Source: a virus
Reading direction: 5' to 3' (one strand)
Length of the DNA: 34,586 nt
IMG/VR virus record: IMGVR_UViG_3300027983_000051
Location: 1 to 34,586 of that record
The position numbers and the translations under genes were made by a program. Positions 15,379-24,199 of the stretch are shown in pieces. The notes beneath the pieces were generated by a model, which saw only the letters and a list, made by a program, of their open reading frames with translations, was not told the DNA's origin and ran no database searches. Each line of letters begins with the position of its first letter. Position 1 is the stretch's first letter.

Positions 15379-18084
15379 TTAGAAGCTAATCCAGATGTCG
15401 CCCTCGCTGGGGCTCCCTGGCTCGGTTCCAATGTAGATAATTGGGAAGCTTGCTCCATATTTTGCGTAACCTCCGGAAAGTGACACTGTACTTCCGCTTA
15501 CTGCAACTGGTGCAACATTCCCAATAGTGACTGATGGTCCTGTCTCACCCGTAGCGCCAGTCGGACCAGTTACTCCCTGAACACCGGTCGGGCCAGTAGG
15601 GCCTAAGTCAGAAACTGCAATAGACCCAGCCATGCTGCTGTGATATTGGCAGACATAATAAAGATTATCGGGAGTATCAAATGGGACTTCCCAAATAATT
15701 GTTCCCACCGCAGCGCCTCCGCCAGTAACGCCGCCAGAGTAGACATTCCCAGAACTATATCCTCCAGACACTGTTTGAATCCAAAAAGGATGTCCAGAGG
15801 CATTTACGTTGAGAACGTACCTGTGCCCTCTAATAACAGAGAGAGTTGGGTTGCTTGCCCCATTTATATTGTATGCGCCAGACCCAGCGTTTGCGATTTC
15901 GTAAGTAATACCACCGCTTGGACCCGTTGATCCGGTAGGACCGGTTGGCCCTAAATCACCAGTTGATCCGGTTGGGCCTGTTACGAGACTGGCATCACCC
16001 GTTGATCCGGTAGGACCGGTTGGCCCTAAATCACCAGTTGATCCGGTTGGGCCTGTTACGAGACTGGCATCACCCTGAGCACCAGTAGGGCCAGTAGGGC
16101 CAGTAACGAAGCTATCAGCACCTGTCGGCCCTAAATCACCCTGAGAACCAGTCGGGCCAGTAGGGCCTGTTACAAAACTGTCAGCACCAGTTGGTCCAGT
16201 GACAAAGCTGTCAGCACCAGTTGGCCCAGTGGGACCAGTAACAAAGCTGTCAGCACCTGTGGGGCCAAGGGCACCAGTTGATCCGGTTGGACCAGTAGGA
16301 CCTAAATCTCCCTGACTCCCGGTAGGACCCGTCACTGTTGAAGCTAACCCGGTAACGCCTGTAGCACCAGTTGGCCCAGGTGCTCCAGTAGGTCCAGTCA
16401 CAAGTGACGCAGAGCCGGTTGAACCAGTAGCCCCTGTCGGCCCTAAATCACCCTGAGAACCAGTCGGGCCAGTAGGGCCTGTTACAAAACTGTCAGCACC
16501 AGTTGCACCTGTTGCACCAATTGGGCCAATAGGACCAACAATCTGACCTGCATCAGTCCAGGTATCTGCACCGTCTGAGACATAGAGATTGCCATCGGAG
16601 TCAACAATGTACGCATCGTTGCTAGCTGCCCCCGCAGGCAAGCTTGCGACATCTGCAACAGAGCCAACAAAGTGAATGTCAGTTCCTTGAGCTCCAGTTG
16701 GGCCCAGGGCTCCGGTCGGACCAGTAACAAAGCTGTCGGCTCCGGTTGGTCCAGTAGGCCCGGTTACAAAACTGTCAGCACCAGTTGGTCCAGTAACAAA
16801 GCTGTCAGCACCTGTGGGGCCAAGGGCACCAGTTGGACCAACAATAGTTGAGTCCTCGCCGGGTAGTCCCTGGACACCTTGAATGCCTTGAGGACCAGTG
16901 GCACCCTGCTCTCCAACTTCTCCTTGGATACCTTGAGGTCCTTCTACTGAGCTATCGGCTCCAGTCTCACCAATAGGTCCGTCTAAACCAATAGGACCCT
17001 GAGGACCGGTCACACCGGTTAATCCAGATAAACCTTGCGCTCCTGTTGGGCCCGTAGCTCCTTGGATACCAATAGGTCCGTCTAAACCAATAGGACCAGT
17101 TACTGACATACCAGATGAGCCCTGAGCCCCAGTAGCACCTATCGGCCCTTGGACACCTTGAGCCCCAGTAGGTCCTATCGGTCCAGTAATACTTAAACCT
17201 GAGATGCCAGTAGCGCCTGTAGGGCCACTAGAACCAGTCGGGCCAGCCGGTCCAGCTGCGCCGGCTTGGCCATTAGTCCCATTTTGACCGCTTGCACCAG
17301 TAGGGCCTGTGGCCCCGGTAGCACCAGTAGCGCCGGTAGATCCAGTACTACCAACTGATCCAGGGGTTCCGGCTGTACCAGTTGCACCAGTTGGACCCGT
17401 AATACTGAGCCCTTGGCCCCCCTGAGGTCCTGTTGCGCCTGTTGCGCCTGTTGCGCCTACTAAGCCTGTTGCTCCCGTGGGTCCTGCTATAGAAAGACCA
17501 GAGAGTCCCGTCGACCCTGTTGCGCCTGTTGCTCCTTGAGCTCCAGCTAATCCAGCGGTTCCAGTACCACCTGTTAGGCCTGTTGGGCCAGGAGCTCCAG
17601 TTGGTCCGGTAGCGCCTGTCAACCCAATTAAACCTGTTAGGCCTGTTGGGCCAGTAATGGATAGCCCCACAGAGCCTTGCAATCCAGTTGGGCCAGTGGC
17701 ACCTAGTTGCCCCTGAGGGCCCGCGGCCCCAGTTGGGCCTGTAATAGAGAGACCAGAAAGACCCGTAGATCCAGTTGCACCAGTTGCACCAGTCGGGCCA
17801 GTTGTGCCATTTACTCCGTTAATACCTGCTAAACCTGTTGGGCCAGTTGCACCAGTTGCACCAGTCGATCCTACAGAGCCAGTTGCTCCAGTAGGTCCAA
17901 CTGCCGTACTGTCTGCCCCAGTTGGGCCTGTCGCACCAGTAGCGCCAGTAGCGCCAGTTAGCCCCGCTGCTCCAGTAGGTCCCGTAGGGCCTCCAGCTGG
18001 TCCAGCCGCACCAGTTGGTCCAGCGGGTCCTTGCGGTCCAGGACCCTTTACATCTACATATGCAAAATTGTCTGAGAGTGTCAC
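15379..18084 (-). CDS. Collagen-like fibre protein with embedded cupredoxin-like domain
   Basis: A 901-residue protein dominated by Gly-x-Thr triplets ([21 protein letters not shown]) from about residue 14 to 720, with Pro mostly in the second position. Such repeats form collagen-like triple helices in phage fibres. Two folded inserts interrupt it: residues about 468-518 ([20 protein letters not shown]), a domain common in phage tail proteins, and residues about 725-825, which look like a cupredoxin with ligands H765, C812, H815 and M818. The final 45 residues ([20 protein letters not shown]) form a short tip. The GTG start overlaps the upstream TAG (TAGTG). No lysine occurs in the triplet runs I read, so proline is the obvious hydroxylation target. 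Confidence 0.9.
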   Translation of the reverse strand: MTLSDNFAYVDVKGPGPQGPAGPTGAAGPAGGPTGPTGAAGLTGATGATGATGPTGADSTAVGPTGATGSVGSTGATGATGPTGLAGINGVNGTTGPTGATGATGSTGLSGLSITGPTGAAGPQGQLGATGPTGLQGSVGLSITGPTGLTGLIGLTGATGPTGAPGPTGLTGGTGTAGLAGAQGATGATGSTGLSGLSIAGPTGATGLVGATGATGATGPQGGQGLSITGPTGATGTAGTPGSVGSTGSTGATGATGATGPTGASGQNGTNGQAGAAGPAGPTGSSGPTGATGISGLSITGPIGPTGAQGVQGPIGATGAQGSSGMSVTGPIGLDGPIGIQGATGPTGAQGLSGLTGVTGPQGPIGLDGPIGETGADSSVEGPQGIQGEVGEQGATGPQGIQGVQGLPGEDSTIVGPTGALGPTGADSFVTGPTGADSFVTGPTGPTGADSFVTGPTGALGPTGAQGTDIHFVGSVADVASLPAGAASNDAYIVDSDGNLYVSDGADTWTDAGQIVGPIGPIGATGATGADSFVTGPTGPTGSQGDLGPTGATGSTGSASLVTGPTGAPGPTGATGVTGLASTVTGPTGSQGDLGPTGPTGSTGALGPTGADSFVTGPTGPTGADSFVTGPTGADSFVTGPTGPTGSQGDLGPTGADSFVTGPTGPTGAQGDASLVTGPTGSTGDLGPTGPTGSTGDASLVTGPTGSTGDLGPTGPTGSTGPSGGITYEIANAGSGAYNINGASNPTLSVIRGHRYVLNVNASGHPFWIQTVSGGYSSGNVYSGGVTGGGAAVGTIIWEVPFDTPDNLYYVCQYHSSMAGSIAVSDLGPTGPTGVQGVTGPTGATGETGPSVTIGNVAPVAVSGSTVSLSGGYAKYGASFPIIYIGTEPGSPSEGDIWISF
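15923..16072 (-). repeat. Two perfect 75-bp tandem copies in the collagen-like gene
   Basis: Bases 15923-15997 and 15998-16072 are identical and encode 25 residues each ([20 protein letters not shown] plus five more). Imperfect versions of the same unit occur throughout 15900-16860, so length variation between related phages is expected. Confidence 0.9.
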
Positions 18085-18467
18085 TACTTGGTAACCTCTG
18101 CTCTCACGATAAATTTTCCTTGAATAATTCTAGTGGTATCTCCTGCGCTCTCAGACTCTACTTCTATGTCATAAACATAGCTATTTGGAGCAAATTGCGC
18201 CATCTCTGAAGGTGAAATTAACAATGTAACAGTCCCAGCTGGACCATTTACCGTAAGACTACCGCCCCCATCTTCAGTTGTGTACTCTGCGATTAGAAGA
18301 TCAGTTGTATTTCTAGTAGTTGGGTCTAAAGCTCTAATTTGCATTCTTGCAGTGTAACCCGTTAGGTCTAAAACCTTCCTCGCGGAGTTCTTTATAGTAA
18401 ATACTTGGTGCACCGTAGAGCCCTGGTCGGTTATTAGATTATAGACATTACCTCTAAGAGAACTCAT
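18084..18467 (-). CDS. Small beta-rich tail/baseplate-associated protein (BppU N-terminal-like)
   Basis: The 127-residue protein contains [27 protein letters not shown] and [20 protein letters not shown] in order. This is the pattern of the Ig-like domain found at the N-terminus of baseplate upper proteins and in many stand-alone actinophage and cyanophage tail genes. An AAGGA ribosome site stands 11 bases before the ATG. It is translationally coupled to the collagen-like fibre (TAGTG) and may attach the fibre to the particle. Fold assignment is reasonable; the exact structural position is inferred. Confidence 0.65.
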   Translation of the reverse strand: MSSLRGNVYNLITDQGSTVHQVFTIKNSARKVLDLTGYTARMQIRALDPTTRNTTDLLIAEYTTEDGGGSLTVNGPAGTVTLLISPSEMAQFAPNSYVYDIEVESESAGDTTRIIQGKFIVRAEVTK

Positions 18468-18525
18468 GGGAAAACGTCCTTACGGGGGGGAATAGACTAG
18501 TTCCTATAATTTTACCGCAGTTTAC

Positions 18526-19257
18526 CTAAACTGAGTTAGTAGGCCCTTCGAGATCACCGCTATCCATTGGATGCTGACCATTATCTAGCTGCTCTTTCCA
18601 CTCTTCCTGCTGAACTTTCTGCTCAGCGCGGACTCCTGATATCTCTTCTTCCCACTCTGCCATGCGTTCTTCAGAGTATTCAGACTCTTTAAAATCCCAG
18701 AAAGCGCCAATAGTGTGCCGAGTGCCACCCTTAACGATGAAAACTTGATGAACATTATCAATACCGCCTGGAAAGGTTATTAGCTCTCCTACTTTAGGGG
18801 CAATAGTTAGATTGTGGTCCCTAAAGTCTAGTTCTCCACCTTCATAGTCATTGTTGATATATAGTAAACAGACTAACTTACTCTTCTCCCAGGCGGACCA
18901 ATTGCCATCCATATCAGTATTATCAGAATGGAACGGGGCAAAAGCACCTTCTTGCCACTTTTGAGCATGGCTAGATACAGGTTTAAGTGGGCGTTTGAAA
19001 GCGTGCTCGACAACAAGTTGAAGTCTGTCTGCAAGGTTTTTCATGTAATCCCTGGGTAGACCGTACTGCTCTAATAGAGGATCTTCAGGCAGTAGGCTCA
19101 TACCATAAGACTCGAAGAACGCCGACATTGTCCACGGTTGCGACGGATCGTTAAAGTACTCAACAACTTTCTTGCACTCTTCGTCTGACATGAAGTTCTG
19201 GTAATAGATAATGTCATCTTTGTATTGGCCTTGTTCGCCGAATTCAGTGTTGGTCAT
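18526..19257 (-). CDS. P4Hc-like Fe(II)/2-oxoglutarate dioxygenase (copy 1)
   Basis: A 243-residue double-stranded beta-helix enzyme with iron ligands H110-S-D112 (FAPFHSDNTD) and H170 (GIDNVHQV), and R180 (GTRHTI) to hold 2-oxoglutarate. The family signature LLYINNDYEGGELDF is clear. It has a longer acidic C-terminal tail (residues 190-243) than the other copies, and an iron-binding loop spaced by 14 extra residues (DMDGNWSAWEK). The ATG has a strong AGGAGAA ribosome site. It is the last gene in this array, so it closes the transcription unit before the fibre genes. It would hydroxylate a peptide or other phage/host substrate. Confidence 0.9.
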   Translation of the reverse strand: MTNTEFGEQGQYKDDIIYYQNFMSDEECKKVVEYFNDPSQPWTMSAFFESYGMSLLPEDPLLEQYGLPRDYMKNLADRLQLVVEHAFKRPLKPVSSHAQKWQEGAFAPFHSDNTDMDGNWSAWEKSKLVCLLYINNDYEGGELDFRDHNLTIAPKVGELITFPGGIDNVHQVFIVKGGTRHTIGAFWDFKESEYSEERMAEWEEEISGVRAEQKVQQEEWKEQLDNGQHPMDSGDLEGPTNSV

Positions 19258-19714
19258 TAGTTTCTCCTGTATATCCTGTGTCGGTTAGGAACCGGTCGGG
19301 GGCAAATCTCTGGTTATCTTTAGAGAATAGTTTAGCAAACTCATATACTAAGTAATTATACTCTTCTATAGGGACGTTTTCTTTGGCTATAAGGAAAATA
19401 TCTTTAGCCTTGTGATAGTCATCTCTAACAAAAGTGCACTCTCCACCTCTTGGACGGTAAAGTGTCCTACTGTGCACTCTTCCAGTTGGTTCGTACAATT
19501 CAACCGTCAAGTATTCTTTTGAAAAACCCCAGTCTTGATAGGCTTCATAACCTGAGGCTGCGGCTAGGGCATCTCCGTAAAAGTATATAGAGCGAGCGGG
19601 ACTCTCCCCGTCGCGCGCAATGGTGAGCATATATGAGTCTCCCTTACCCTCGGCTACCCTGAGTTTAAATTCCTCAACCACACTAACGTGGCTACTGTTC
19701 AAGCTATCTGACAT
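19244..19714 (-). CDS. Unknown 156-residue protein inside the oxygenase array
   Basis: No family recognised and no HxD motif, so it is not another oxygenase. It mixes beta strands (YMLTIARDGE, YLTVELYEPTGRVHS, RTLYRPRGGECTF) with a C-terminal helical part (YHKAKDIFLIAKENVPIEEY). It resembles small substrate-adaptor proteins in shape only. The ribosome site is AAGGG before ATG, and its end overlaps the oxygenase at 18526 by 14 bases, placing it in the same operon. Confidence 0.65.
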   Translation of the reverse strand: MSDSLNSSHVSVVEEFKLRVAEGKGDSYMLTIARDGESPARSIYFYGDALAAASGYEAYQDWGFSKEYLTVELYEPTGRVHSRTLYRPRGGECTFVRDDYHKAKDIFLIAKENVPIEEYNYLVYEFAKLFSKDNQRFAPDRFLTDTGYTGETNDQH

Positions 19715-19728
19715 TGCTACCCTTCGGG

Positions 19729-20559
19729 TTAAAGTAGACCTAATGATGTGTAAAAGTCATCGTTGAAGCCTTCGCCTCTTAATGTGACTCCAGTGAATTT
19801 TCTCTGTCCGAACTCATGACCTGACAATACTGCATGGTACATGCTAAAGAGATCTACAAATAGAAGATCTCCCTCTTGCCAGGTTTGTGTAATCCTAATG
19901 TCTGTATTATCATACAGATCGTAACATAGGTCTGTATAGAACTGGTCGAATTTAAGTTTATCATTTTTACTGGGGCTCTCACCCATGAAGTAGAAAAGTT
20001 CTGGCATCAAGATGCACCCTGGATCTACTTCTAATCTCAGTGTCTTTCTACCATTCACTGGGCTTATTTCCACTGCTCTAGTGTAGAATGGTCCTGCACC
20101 ATCTGGCTTGCTCTCTACACCCTTATCCCATTTCACTGTGCAGCCATCCAAGAACTCTTTAGTATCTTGCGGTAAACTGTAGTAATAGTTAGAAGAATTT
20201 ATAAACAAAGTCTGACCAACTCCCGGGGTTCCAGTGAAGTGGTGCATGTTCCAGACTCCAGCGTACATAGGGTGTACATAATAAGCTTTTTCAATATGCC
20301 AATGCAGTGAGTACTCATTGGTAGAGGTACTATACACCTTATTAGGGTCATCAGAATGGCCACCTTCGTAAGTTGCTCCTACTGCGTACGAGCAGTACTC
20401 TGCAAACTTAGAAGTAAGTTCAGCATGATCTGATGAACTAAAACTGTGCCCTCTTAGTATTAAGACACCTTCTGTAGTAAATAAGTTAAATATTTCTGGT
20501 ATCTCTGCTATTGCGCTTTCAAGAGAGACTACCGAAATCATTCTAGGCTGTGTGGTCAT
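19729..20559 (-). CDS. TauD/TfdA-like Fe(II)/2-oxoglutarate dioxygenase
   Basis: Unlike its neighbours this 276-residue protein has the TauD/clavaminate-synthase arrangement. It shows GVLILRGH at 31-38, iron ligands H88-I-E90 (LHWHIEKAYY, glutamate replacing the usual aspartate), distal H242 (MYHAVLSGHEF), and R253 eleven residues later in the position that binds 2-oxoglutarate in TauD. TauD-type enzymes hydroxylate small molecules such as taurine or amino acids, sometimes carrier- or peptide-bound. The natural substrate here is unknown. It overlaps the upstream oxygenase by 17 bases. Confidence 0.85.
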   Translation of the reverse strand: MTTQPRMISVVSLESAIAEIPEIFNLFTTEGVLILRGHSFSSSDHAELTSKFAEYCSYAVGATYEGGHSDDPNKVYSTSTNEYSLHWHIEKAYYVHPMYAGVWNMHHFTGTPGVGQTLFINSSNYYYSLPQDTKEFLDGCTVKWDKGVESKPDGAGPFYTRAVEISPVNGRKTLRLEVDPGCILMPELFYFMGESPSKNDKLKFDQFYTDLCYDLYDNTDIRITQTWQEGDLLFVDLFSMYHAVLSGHEFGQRKFTGVTLRGEGFNDDFYTSLGLL

Positions 20560-21415
20560 TTTTACTTACCTTTATTGGTAGAGTTCCATTTTCTAGATGG
20601 GTGTAGTATTCCGATAAGGTGTACATCTCCTTCATATATGGCCTCATGATCTTCAAGTCGTACCTGCTCGTGCGCTCGCGTTCCATATCTTGGAAGGCTT
20701 CTCCGTACTTATCATGCAAAGCGTGCCACTCTGGACTCCCCTCGTATGTGTAGTGCCAATACAATCGAACTATGTATTTTGGTGCATCCCAAATTCTGCG
20801 GACCCCATGATAGTAAGGATAAGTTGATGGAAAAAATACAAAGTCTCCCTTTACTGGCTTGTAGTCTATTGGCTCTTTCACTGTACCAGTGGCGGGATCT
20901 ACAATACTAAAAGAGATCTCTCCGTCCCTATAGTCATCATTTGGGTAGAGTACAGCAGTGACTGCAAATTTTTCCCCGGGCTGGTCGGCTCGTTCGGCCA
21001 TAAAATCAGTATGGTAATTCATAGTGAGGTCTTCCATATTACCAACATTCTCATCCGGAATGTACCTTGCAAGAGACCAGTTCTTGCAAGTCCAGTTAGG
21101 AAGCTCTATCCCAGTAGCTTCTAGATATGCGGAAGAAGCTTTGTAAAACTGATCTGCTATCTCTGCCCTGTATGGGTCATCAGTAGAGTCAATGATACTG
21201 GATCTCCACTCTTCCGGCGTGGGGAAGTGAGGATGACCCTGAAGAGTAGGACCCACACTGTCTACCTGTCTTCCGAATCCATACCAGCCGCCCCATGGGT
21301 GGCTCCTCTCATAATACTTTATTAGCCCTTCCGGATCCTTAAGAACATTATGGAATACAATGATATTTGGATCTAAGAATGTTACATCGTAACCTCCCAG
21401 TGTGGATCTTTTCAT
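20543..21415 (-). CDS. P4Hc-like Fe(II)/2-oxoglutarate dioxygenase (copy 2)
   Basis: I start it at ATG 21415 because GAGGAG stands 7 bases upstream; a TTG directly before it (21418) is less well placed. Iron ligands are H135-T-D137 (NYHTDFM) and H203 (YYHGVRR), with R217 or K213 for 2-oxoglutarate. The signature AVLYPNDDYRDGEISF is present, and VKGDFVFFPSTYPYYHG matches the usual KPKAG...FPS strand pair. The C-terminal 70 residues are extra compared with the shorter copies. It overlaps the stop of the upstream oxygenase by one base (TGATG). Confidence 0.9.
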   Translation of the reverse strand: MKRSTLGGYDVTFLDPNIIVFHNVLKDPEGLIKYYERSHPWGGWYGFGRQVDSVGPTLQGHPHFPTPEEWRSSIIDSTDDPYRAEIADQFYKASSAYLEATGIELPNWTCKNWSLARYIPDENVGNMEDLTMNYHTDFMAERADQPGEKFAVTAVLYPNDDYRDGEISFSIVDPATGTVKEPIDYKPVKGDFVFFPSTYPYYHGVRRIWDAPKYIVRLYWHYTYEGSPEWHALHDKYGEAFQDMERERTSRYDLKIMRPYMKEMYTLSEYYTHLENGTLPIKVSKNDHTA

Positions 21416-22089
21416 CAATTAACTCCTCTAAGGACTGATACTAAATGCCTAATTCGTTTAACCCGCTCTCCACCTTTCCAATGGTGTGTTATTAACATCT
21501 TTCTACCATTGGATATGTGACACGACTCATGCTTGTAGGGCATAAATGACGGAAACACTACTATACTACCAGCTTTTGGTTTAATCTTTATGTCCAGCTC
21601 TGGCTCTACAAAATGCAGCTCGCCCCCGTCGTAGTCGTCGTTGAGATACACTACGATTGTGTACTCCACATCAGAATTATCCTCGTTCCAGTCAATATGA
21701 GGCCCCATCGCGCGGTCCGGCAAATACTTATTGACACCTGTTGTTGCACCCGGATGTCTCATTGACTGCACGGCATATCTAAGTGACACCTCGTCTATGT
21801 CAAATACAGAAGCATACACTTTGGCACAGTCCCCCATAGAAGTCGCAAGGGTATCCATTAGCCACGTGGATTTAGCTAACGCTTCAGGGTCTGGCTCGGA
21901 CTTTAAAAAGTGTCGTCTTAAGTACTTAACTTCTCCATAGCTAAAACCAGACTTGTCTCCCGTGTCCCACTTCTCCCACCCAGAAACGGCTGAGCAATCT
22001 AATTCCTCAATTAGATCTATTACCTCCCTAAGGTCATCAAACACATCTTCAAAGTACATAATTTGGCTTTTGATAATTTGATATTTCAT
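21415..22089 (-). CDS. P4Hc-like Fe(II)/2-oxoglutarate dioxygenase (copy 3)
   Basis: The 224-residue protein shows H131-I-D133 (MGPHIDWNED), H187 (PYKHESCH) and R196 (NGRKMLI), with YLNDDYDGGELHF and IKPKAGSIVVFPS. The N-terminal helical half (DLREVIDLIEELDCSAVSGW) is shared with copies 4-6, marking a subgroup that arose by duplication. The same segment WxxWD...YGEVK occurs in copy 4. A second ATG after ten residues (MYFEDVFDD) could also be used. Confidence 0.9.
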   Translation of the reverse strand: MKYQIIKSQIMYFEDVFDDLREVIDLIEELDCSAVSGWEKWDTGDKSGFSYGEVKYLRRHFLKSEPDPEALAKSTWLMDTLATSMGDCAKVYASVFDIDEVSLRYAVQSMRHPGATTGVNKYLPDRAMGPHIDWNEDNSDVEYTIVVYLNDDYDGGELHFVEPELDIKIKPKAGSIVVFPSFMPYKHESCHISNGRKMLITHHWKGGERVKRIRHLVSVLRGVN

Positions 22090-22100
22090 GCTGAGCCTCT

Positions 22101-22745
22101 CTAAAACTTAATTATTGGAGTAGAAGTGGTATGCACGTGAGTGATGATAGTTTTTCTACCATTTGCTGTCATCTTAGACTCATGCAAGTATCCAGATGGG
22201 AAGACCACAATCCCGCCAGCTTTGGGTTTTATGATGACTGCAACGCCTTCCTGAGAAATCCCTAATTCGCCCCCCTCATAAGAGTCGTCTAAGTACACGG
22301 AGATAGTGTAGGTATCTCGACCGTCTACCACTCTATCCGAGTGAGGACCCATGTCTTCATTTTCGTTGTATCGCCTAATACCATAAAAGTTATTGTCTTC
22401 AAACATTGTTTTTCTTATTAAAGAGACCTCAAAATCAGTGGCGCCATGAGCACGCATAAATACTTCGCAAGTGTCATGCATACGATCTAGGAGGGTGTTA
22501 ATCACATATGATGCCTTGGCTCGCACTTCTGGGTTAAATTCTTGATCTAATAGCTGTAGGTTTAGGGTTTTAACCTCCCCGTAAGGGTACCCTTCTAAGG
22601 TATTATCCGCGTACCAAGTCTCCCATGGGGTAACTGCGACGCTGTTTAATTCTTCTAAGGCCGCCATTAGCTCTACTATTTCAGGTATAGCACCTGGAAA
22701 ATAGTAGACATTCTCATGTAGTACTTCATAGTCTAAAGCGGCCAT
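22101..22745 (-). CDS. P4Hc-like Fe(II)/2-oxoglutarate dioxygenase (copy 4)
   Basis: I chose ATG 22745 over GTG 22760 because the resulting N-terminus (MAALDYEVLHENVYYF) aligns with copy 6 (MYLEEKLHENVYLY); the ribosome site is weak in either case. Numbered from that ATG: H135-S-D137 (MGPHSDRV), H188 (YLHESKM) and R197 (NGRKTII). YLDDSYEGGELGI and IKPKAGGIVVFPSG complete the fold. It is closest by eye to copy 3. It overlaps the end of copy 5 by about 13 bases. Confidence 0.88.
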   Translation of the reverse strand: MAALDYEVLHENVYYFPGAIPEIVELMAALEELNSVAVTPWETWYADNTLEGYPYGEVKTLNLQLLDQEFNPEVRAKASYVINTLLDRMHDTCEVFMRAHGATDFEVSLIRKTMFEDNNFYGIRRYNENEDMGPHSDRVVDGRDTYTISVYLDDSYEGGELGISQEGVAVIIKPKAGGIVVFPSGYLHESKMTANGRKTIITHVHTTSTPIIKF

Positions 22746-23407
22746 GAGTCTTCGGGCCACAAAGGTAATTGCTCACTTATAAACTTTCTGGAGACTACTT
22801 GGACTTCATTTGTGAAGTACTTGATGCCTTCTGTTAAGTGACTTGATCCGTGAATTGCTCTCGACGGAAATACGACTAAGCTGCCACCCTGAGGTTTGAT
22901 AGACACGTCTATGTCGGTCCAATAGATCTCTCCACCAGTGTACTCATCGTTTAGGTACAAGGTGGTAGTTATCCCGACTGGATCTTGTCCGTCAATATCT
23001 GGATGAACTCCGTGATGGCCTCCCGCTAAGTACTTTTTAATTGCAAAATTAGGTGACCTATTTTTCCAGTAGAACTGGTTAAATTTTTCTAGGTTCTCAT
23101 CGGTCATTCCTAGGTTTTTTAAGTAGATACTATAGCCAGTTATGATTGCAGTGTCTAGGGTGTTAATAATTTCCGCTACAACCTCTCTATGATTGGCAGT
23201 CTCCTCATTAAGTTTTCCGCGCTCTACGCTTTTCATAATGCCGTACTGGTAGGGGTTAACCTTATCATGAGCGTCCCATGGCCCCCACTCGCCTATAGCA
23301 GGCGTGCTTGTATCCTCTATATATTTAAGAAGTTCCTTGATATTAGGTATAATGGAAGGGAAGTATAGTATTTTTCCGTCGTAGTAACTCTCATAAAATG
23401 CGGTCAT
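22733..23407 (-). CDS. P4Hc-like Fe(II)/2-oxoglutarate dioxygenase (copy 5)
   Basis: Iron ligands H135-P-D137 (GVHPDIDGQD) and H186 (RAIHGSSH); the 2-oxoglutarate anchor is K196 (EGIKYFTN) rather than arginine, as in animal prolyl 4-hydroxylases. YLNDEYTGGEIYW and IKPQGGSLVVFPS are intact. A 25-residue tail with WPEDSWPL follows the fold. The ATG overlaps the stop of copy 6 by four bases (ATGA), indicating tight translational coupling. Confidence 0.9.
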   Translation of the reverse strand: MTAFYESYYDGKILYFPSIIPNIKELLKYIEDTSTPAIGEWGPWDAHDKVNPYQYGIMKSVERGKLNEETANHREVVAEIINTLDTAIITGYSIYLKNLGMTDENLEKFNQFYWKNRSPNFAIKKYLAGGHHGVHPDIDGQDPVGITTTLYLNDEYTGGEIYWTDIDVSIKPQGGSLVVFPSRAIHGSSHLTEGIKYFTNEVQVVSRKFISEQLPLWPEDSWPL

Positions 23408-24192
23408 TCTTGGTCATCATCTAGGTATTTTATCTCTGCGTTTACATCTCTGTAGCCAGACCCTGCGTTGTACTTCTCCCTGGACTCAGGGCTGCTGGAG
23501 TCAAACTCTCGTTGAAAGATGAATCCGGGGAACATATACTTATCACCATTCTTCATAAGATGTACCTGGTGCTTATAGGGATGAGTTGATGGGAAAATTA
23601 GTGCCTGACCGGCCTTGGGCTTAATGGTGAAATCAACTAAGTCCTTATTGGCCGGATCGGTTGCCTCTTTCTTAGGCTGCAGGTGGCCGTTCTTGGGGTT
23701 CCTAAGATCATAAGGTCTAATAATAAATGACAACTCACCACCATCGTAATCATCATTAACATATACTATTATCGACCATTTTAAGCTTTCGTCGCCCGCT
23801 TGTGCATCAAAATGAGCACCCATGTCGCACCCTGGACGATATTTCATCATTCCGGCAAAGGGTGATACATTTGGCTCTCCCTCTTCCTCGTGATCTGCGT
23901 AGAATGCAGCGGAGATTTTTTCGATTGCGCCCCTAATCTGACCCACAACCCACTCTACGTCAGCCTTGCGGTCAGACTCCAGTCCTTCCAGAGCATCTAG
24001 CGCAAAATCCTTCTTACTGCCAAAACTGTGACCGTCTTGAGTGTTAGAAAACCAAAAACCCCACTCTGGGATTACAGCCTGAACACTCTCATCTTCGTCA
24101 AGCTCCTCGATGAGGCGAATTAACCTCGCCGGATCGTCTAAGACATCAGAATAAAGGTAAACGTTCTCATGAAGCTTCTCTTCTAAATACAT
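23404..24192 (-). CDS. P4Hc-like Fe(II)/2-oxoglutarate dioxygenase (copy 6)
   Basis: Starting at ATG 24192 (AGGAAA ribosome site, beyond the stop of copy 7) gives 262 residues and avoids a 47-base overlap implied by the farther start at 24246. Ligands are H127-F-D129 (MGAHFDAQAGD), H208 (PYKHQVHL) and K218 (NGDKYMFPG). Between the strand YVNDDYDGGELSF and IKPKAGQALIFPS it carries an insert of about 35 residues (RPYDLRNPKNGHLQPKKEAT) not found in most copies, which would sit near the substrate opening. Confidence 0.9.
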   Translation of the reverse strand: MYLEEKLHENVYLYSDVLDDPARLIRLIEELDEDESVQAVIPEWGFWFSNTQDGHSFGSKKDFALDALEGLESDRKADVEWVVGQIRGAIEKISAAFYADHEEEGEPNVSPFAGMMKYRPGCDMGAHFDAQAGDESLKWSIIVYVNDDYDGGELSFIIRPYDLRNPKNGHLQPKKEATDPANKDLVDFTIKPKAGQALIFPSTHPYKHQVHLMKNGDKYMFPGFIFQREFDSSSPESREKYNAGSGYRDVNAEIKYLDDDQE

Positions 24193-24199
24193 TATTTTC

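Noticed and set aside
15900-17990. Short direct repeats that could be mistaken for a CRISPR array
   Set aside because: They are in-frame collagen triplets with no uniform spacers, and no cas1 or cas2 gene is present.
15640-18094. Plus-strand and alternate-frame open stretches across the collagen-like gene (for example Pro-Val-Ala-rich frames)
   Set aside because: They mirror the G-x-T triplet repeat in other phases and have no ribosome sites or domains.
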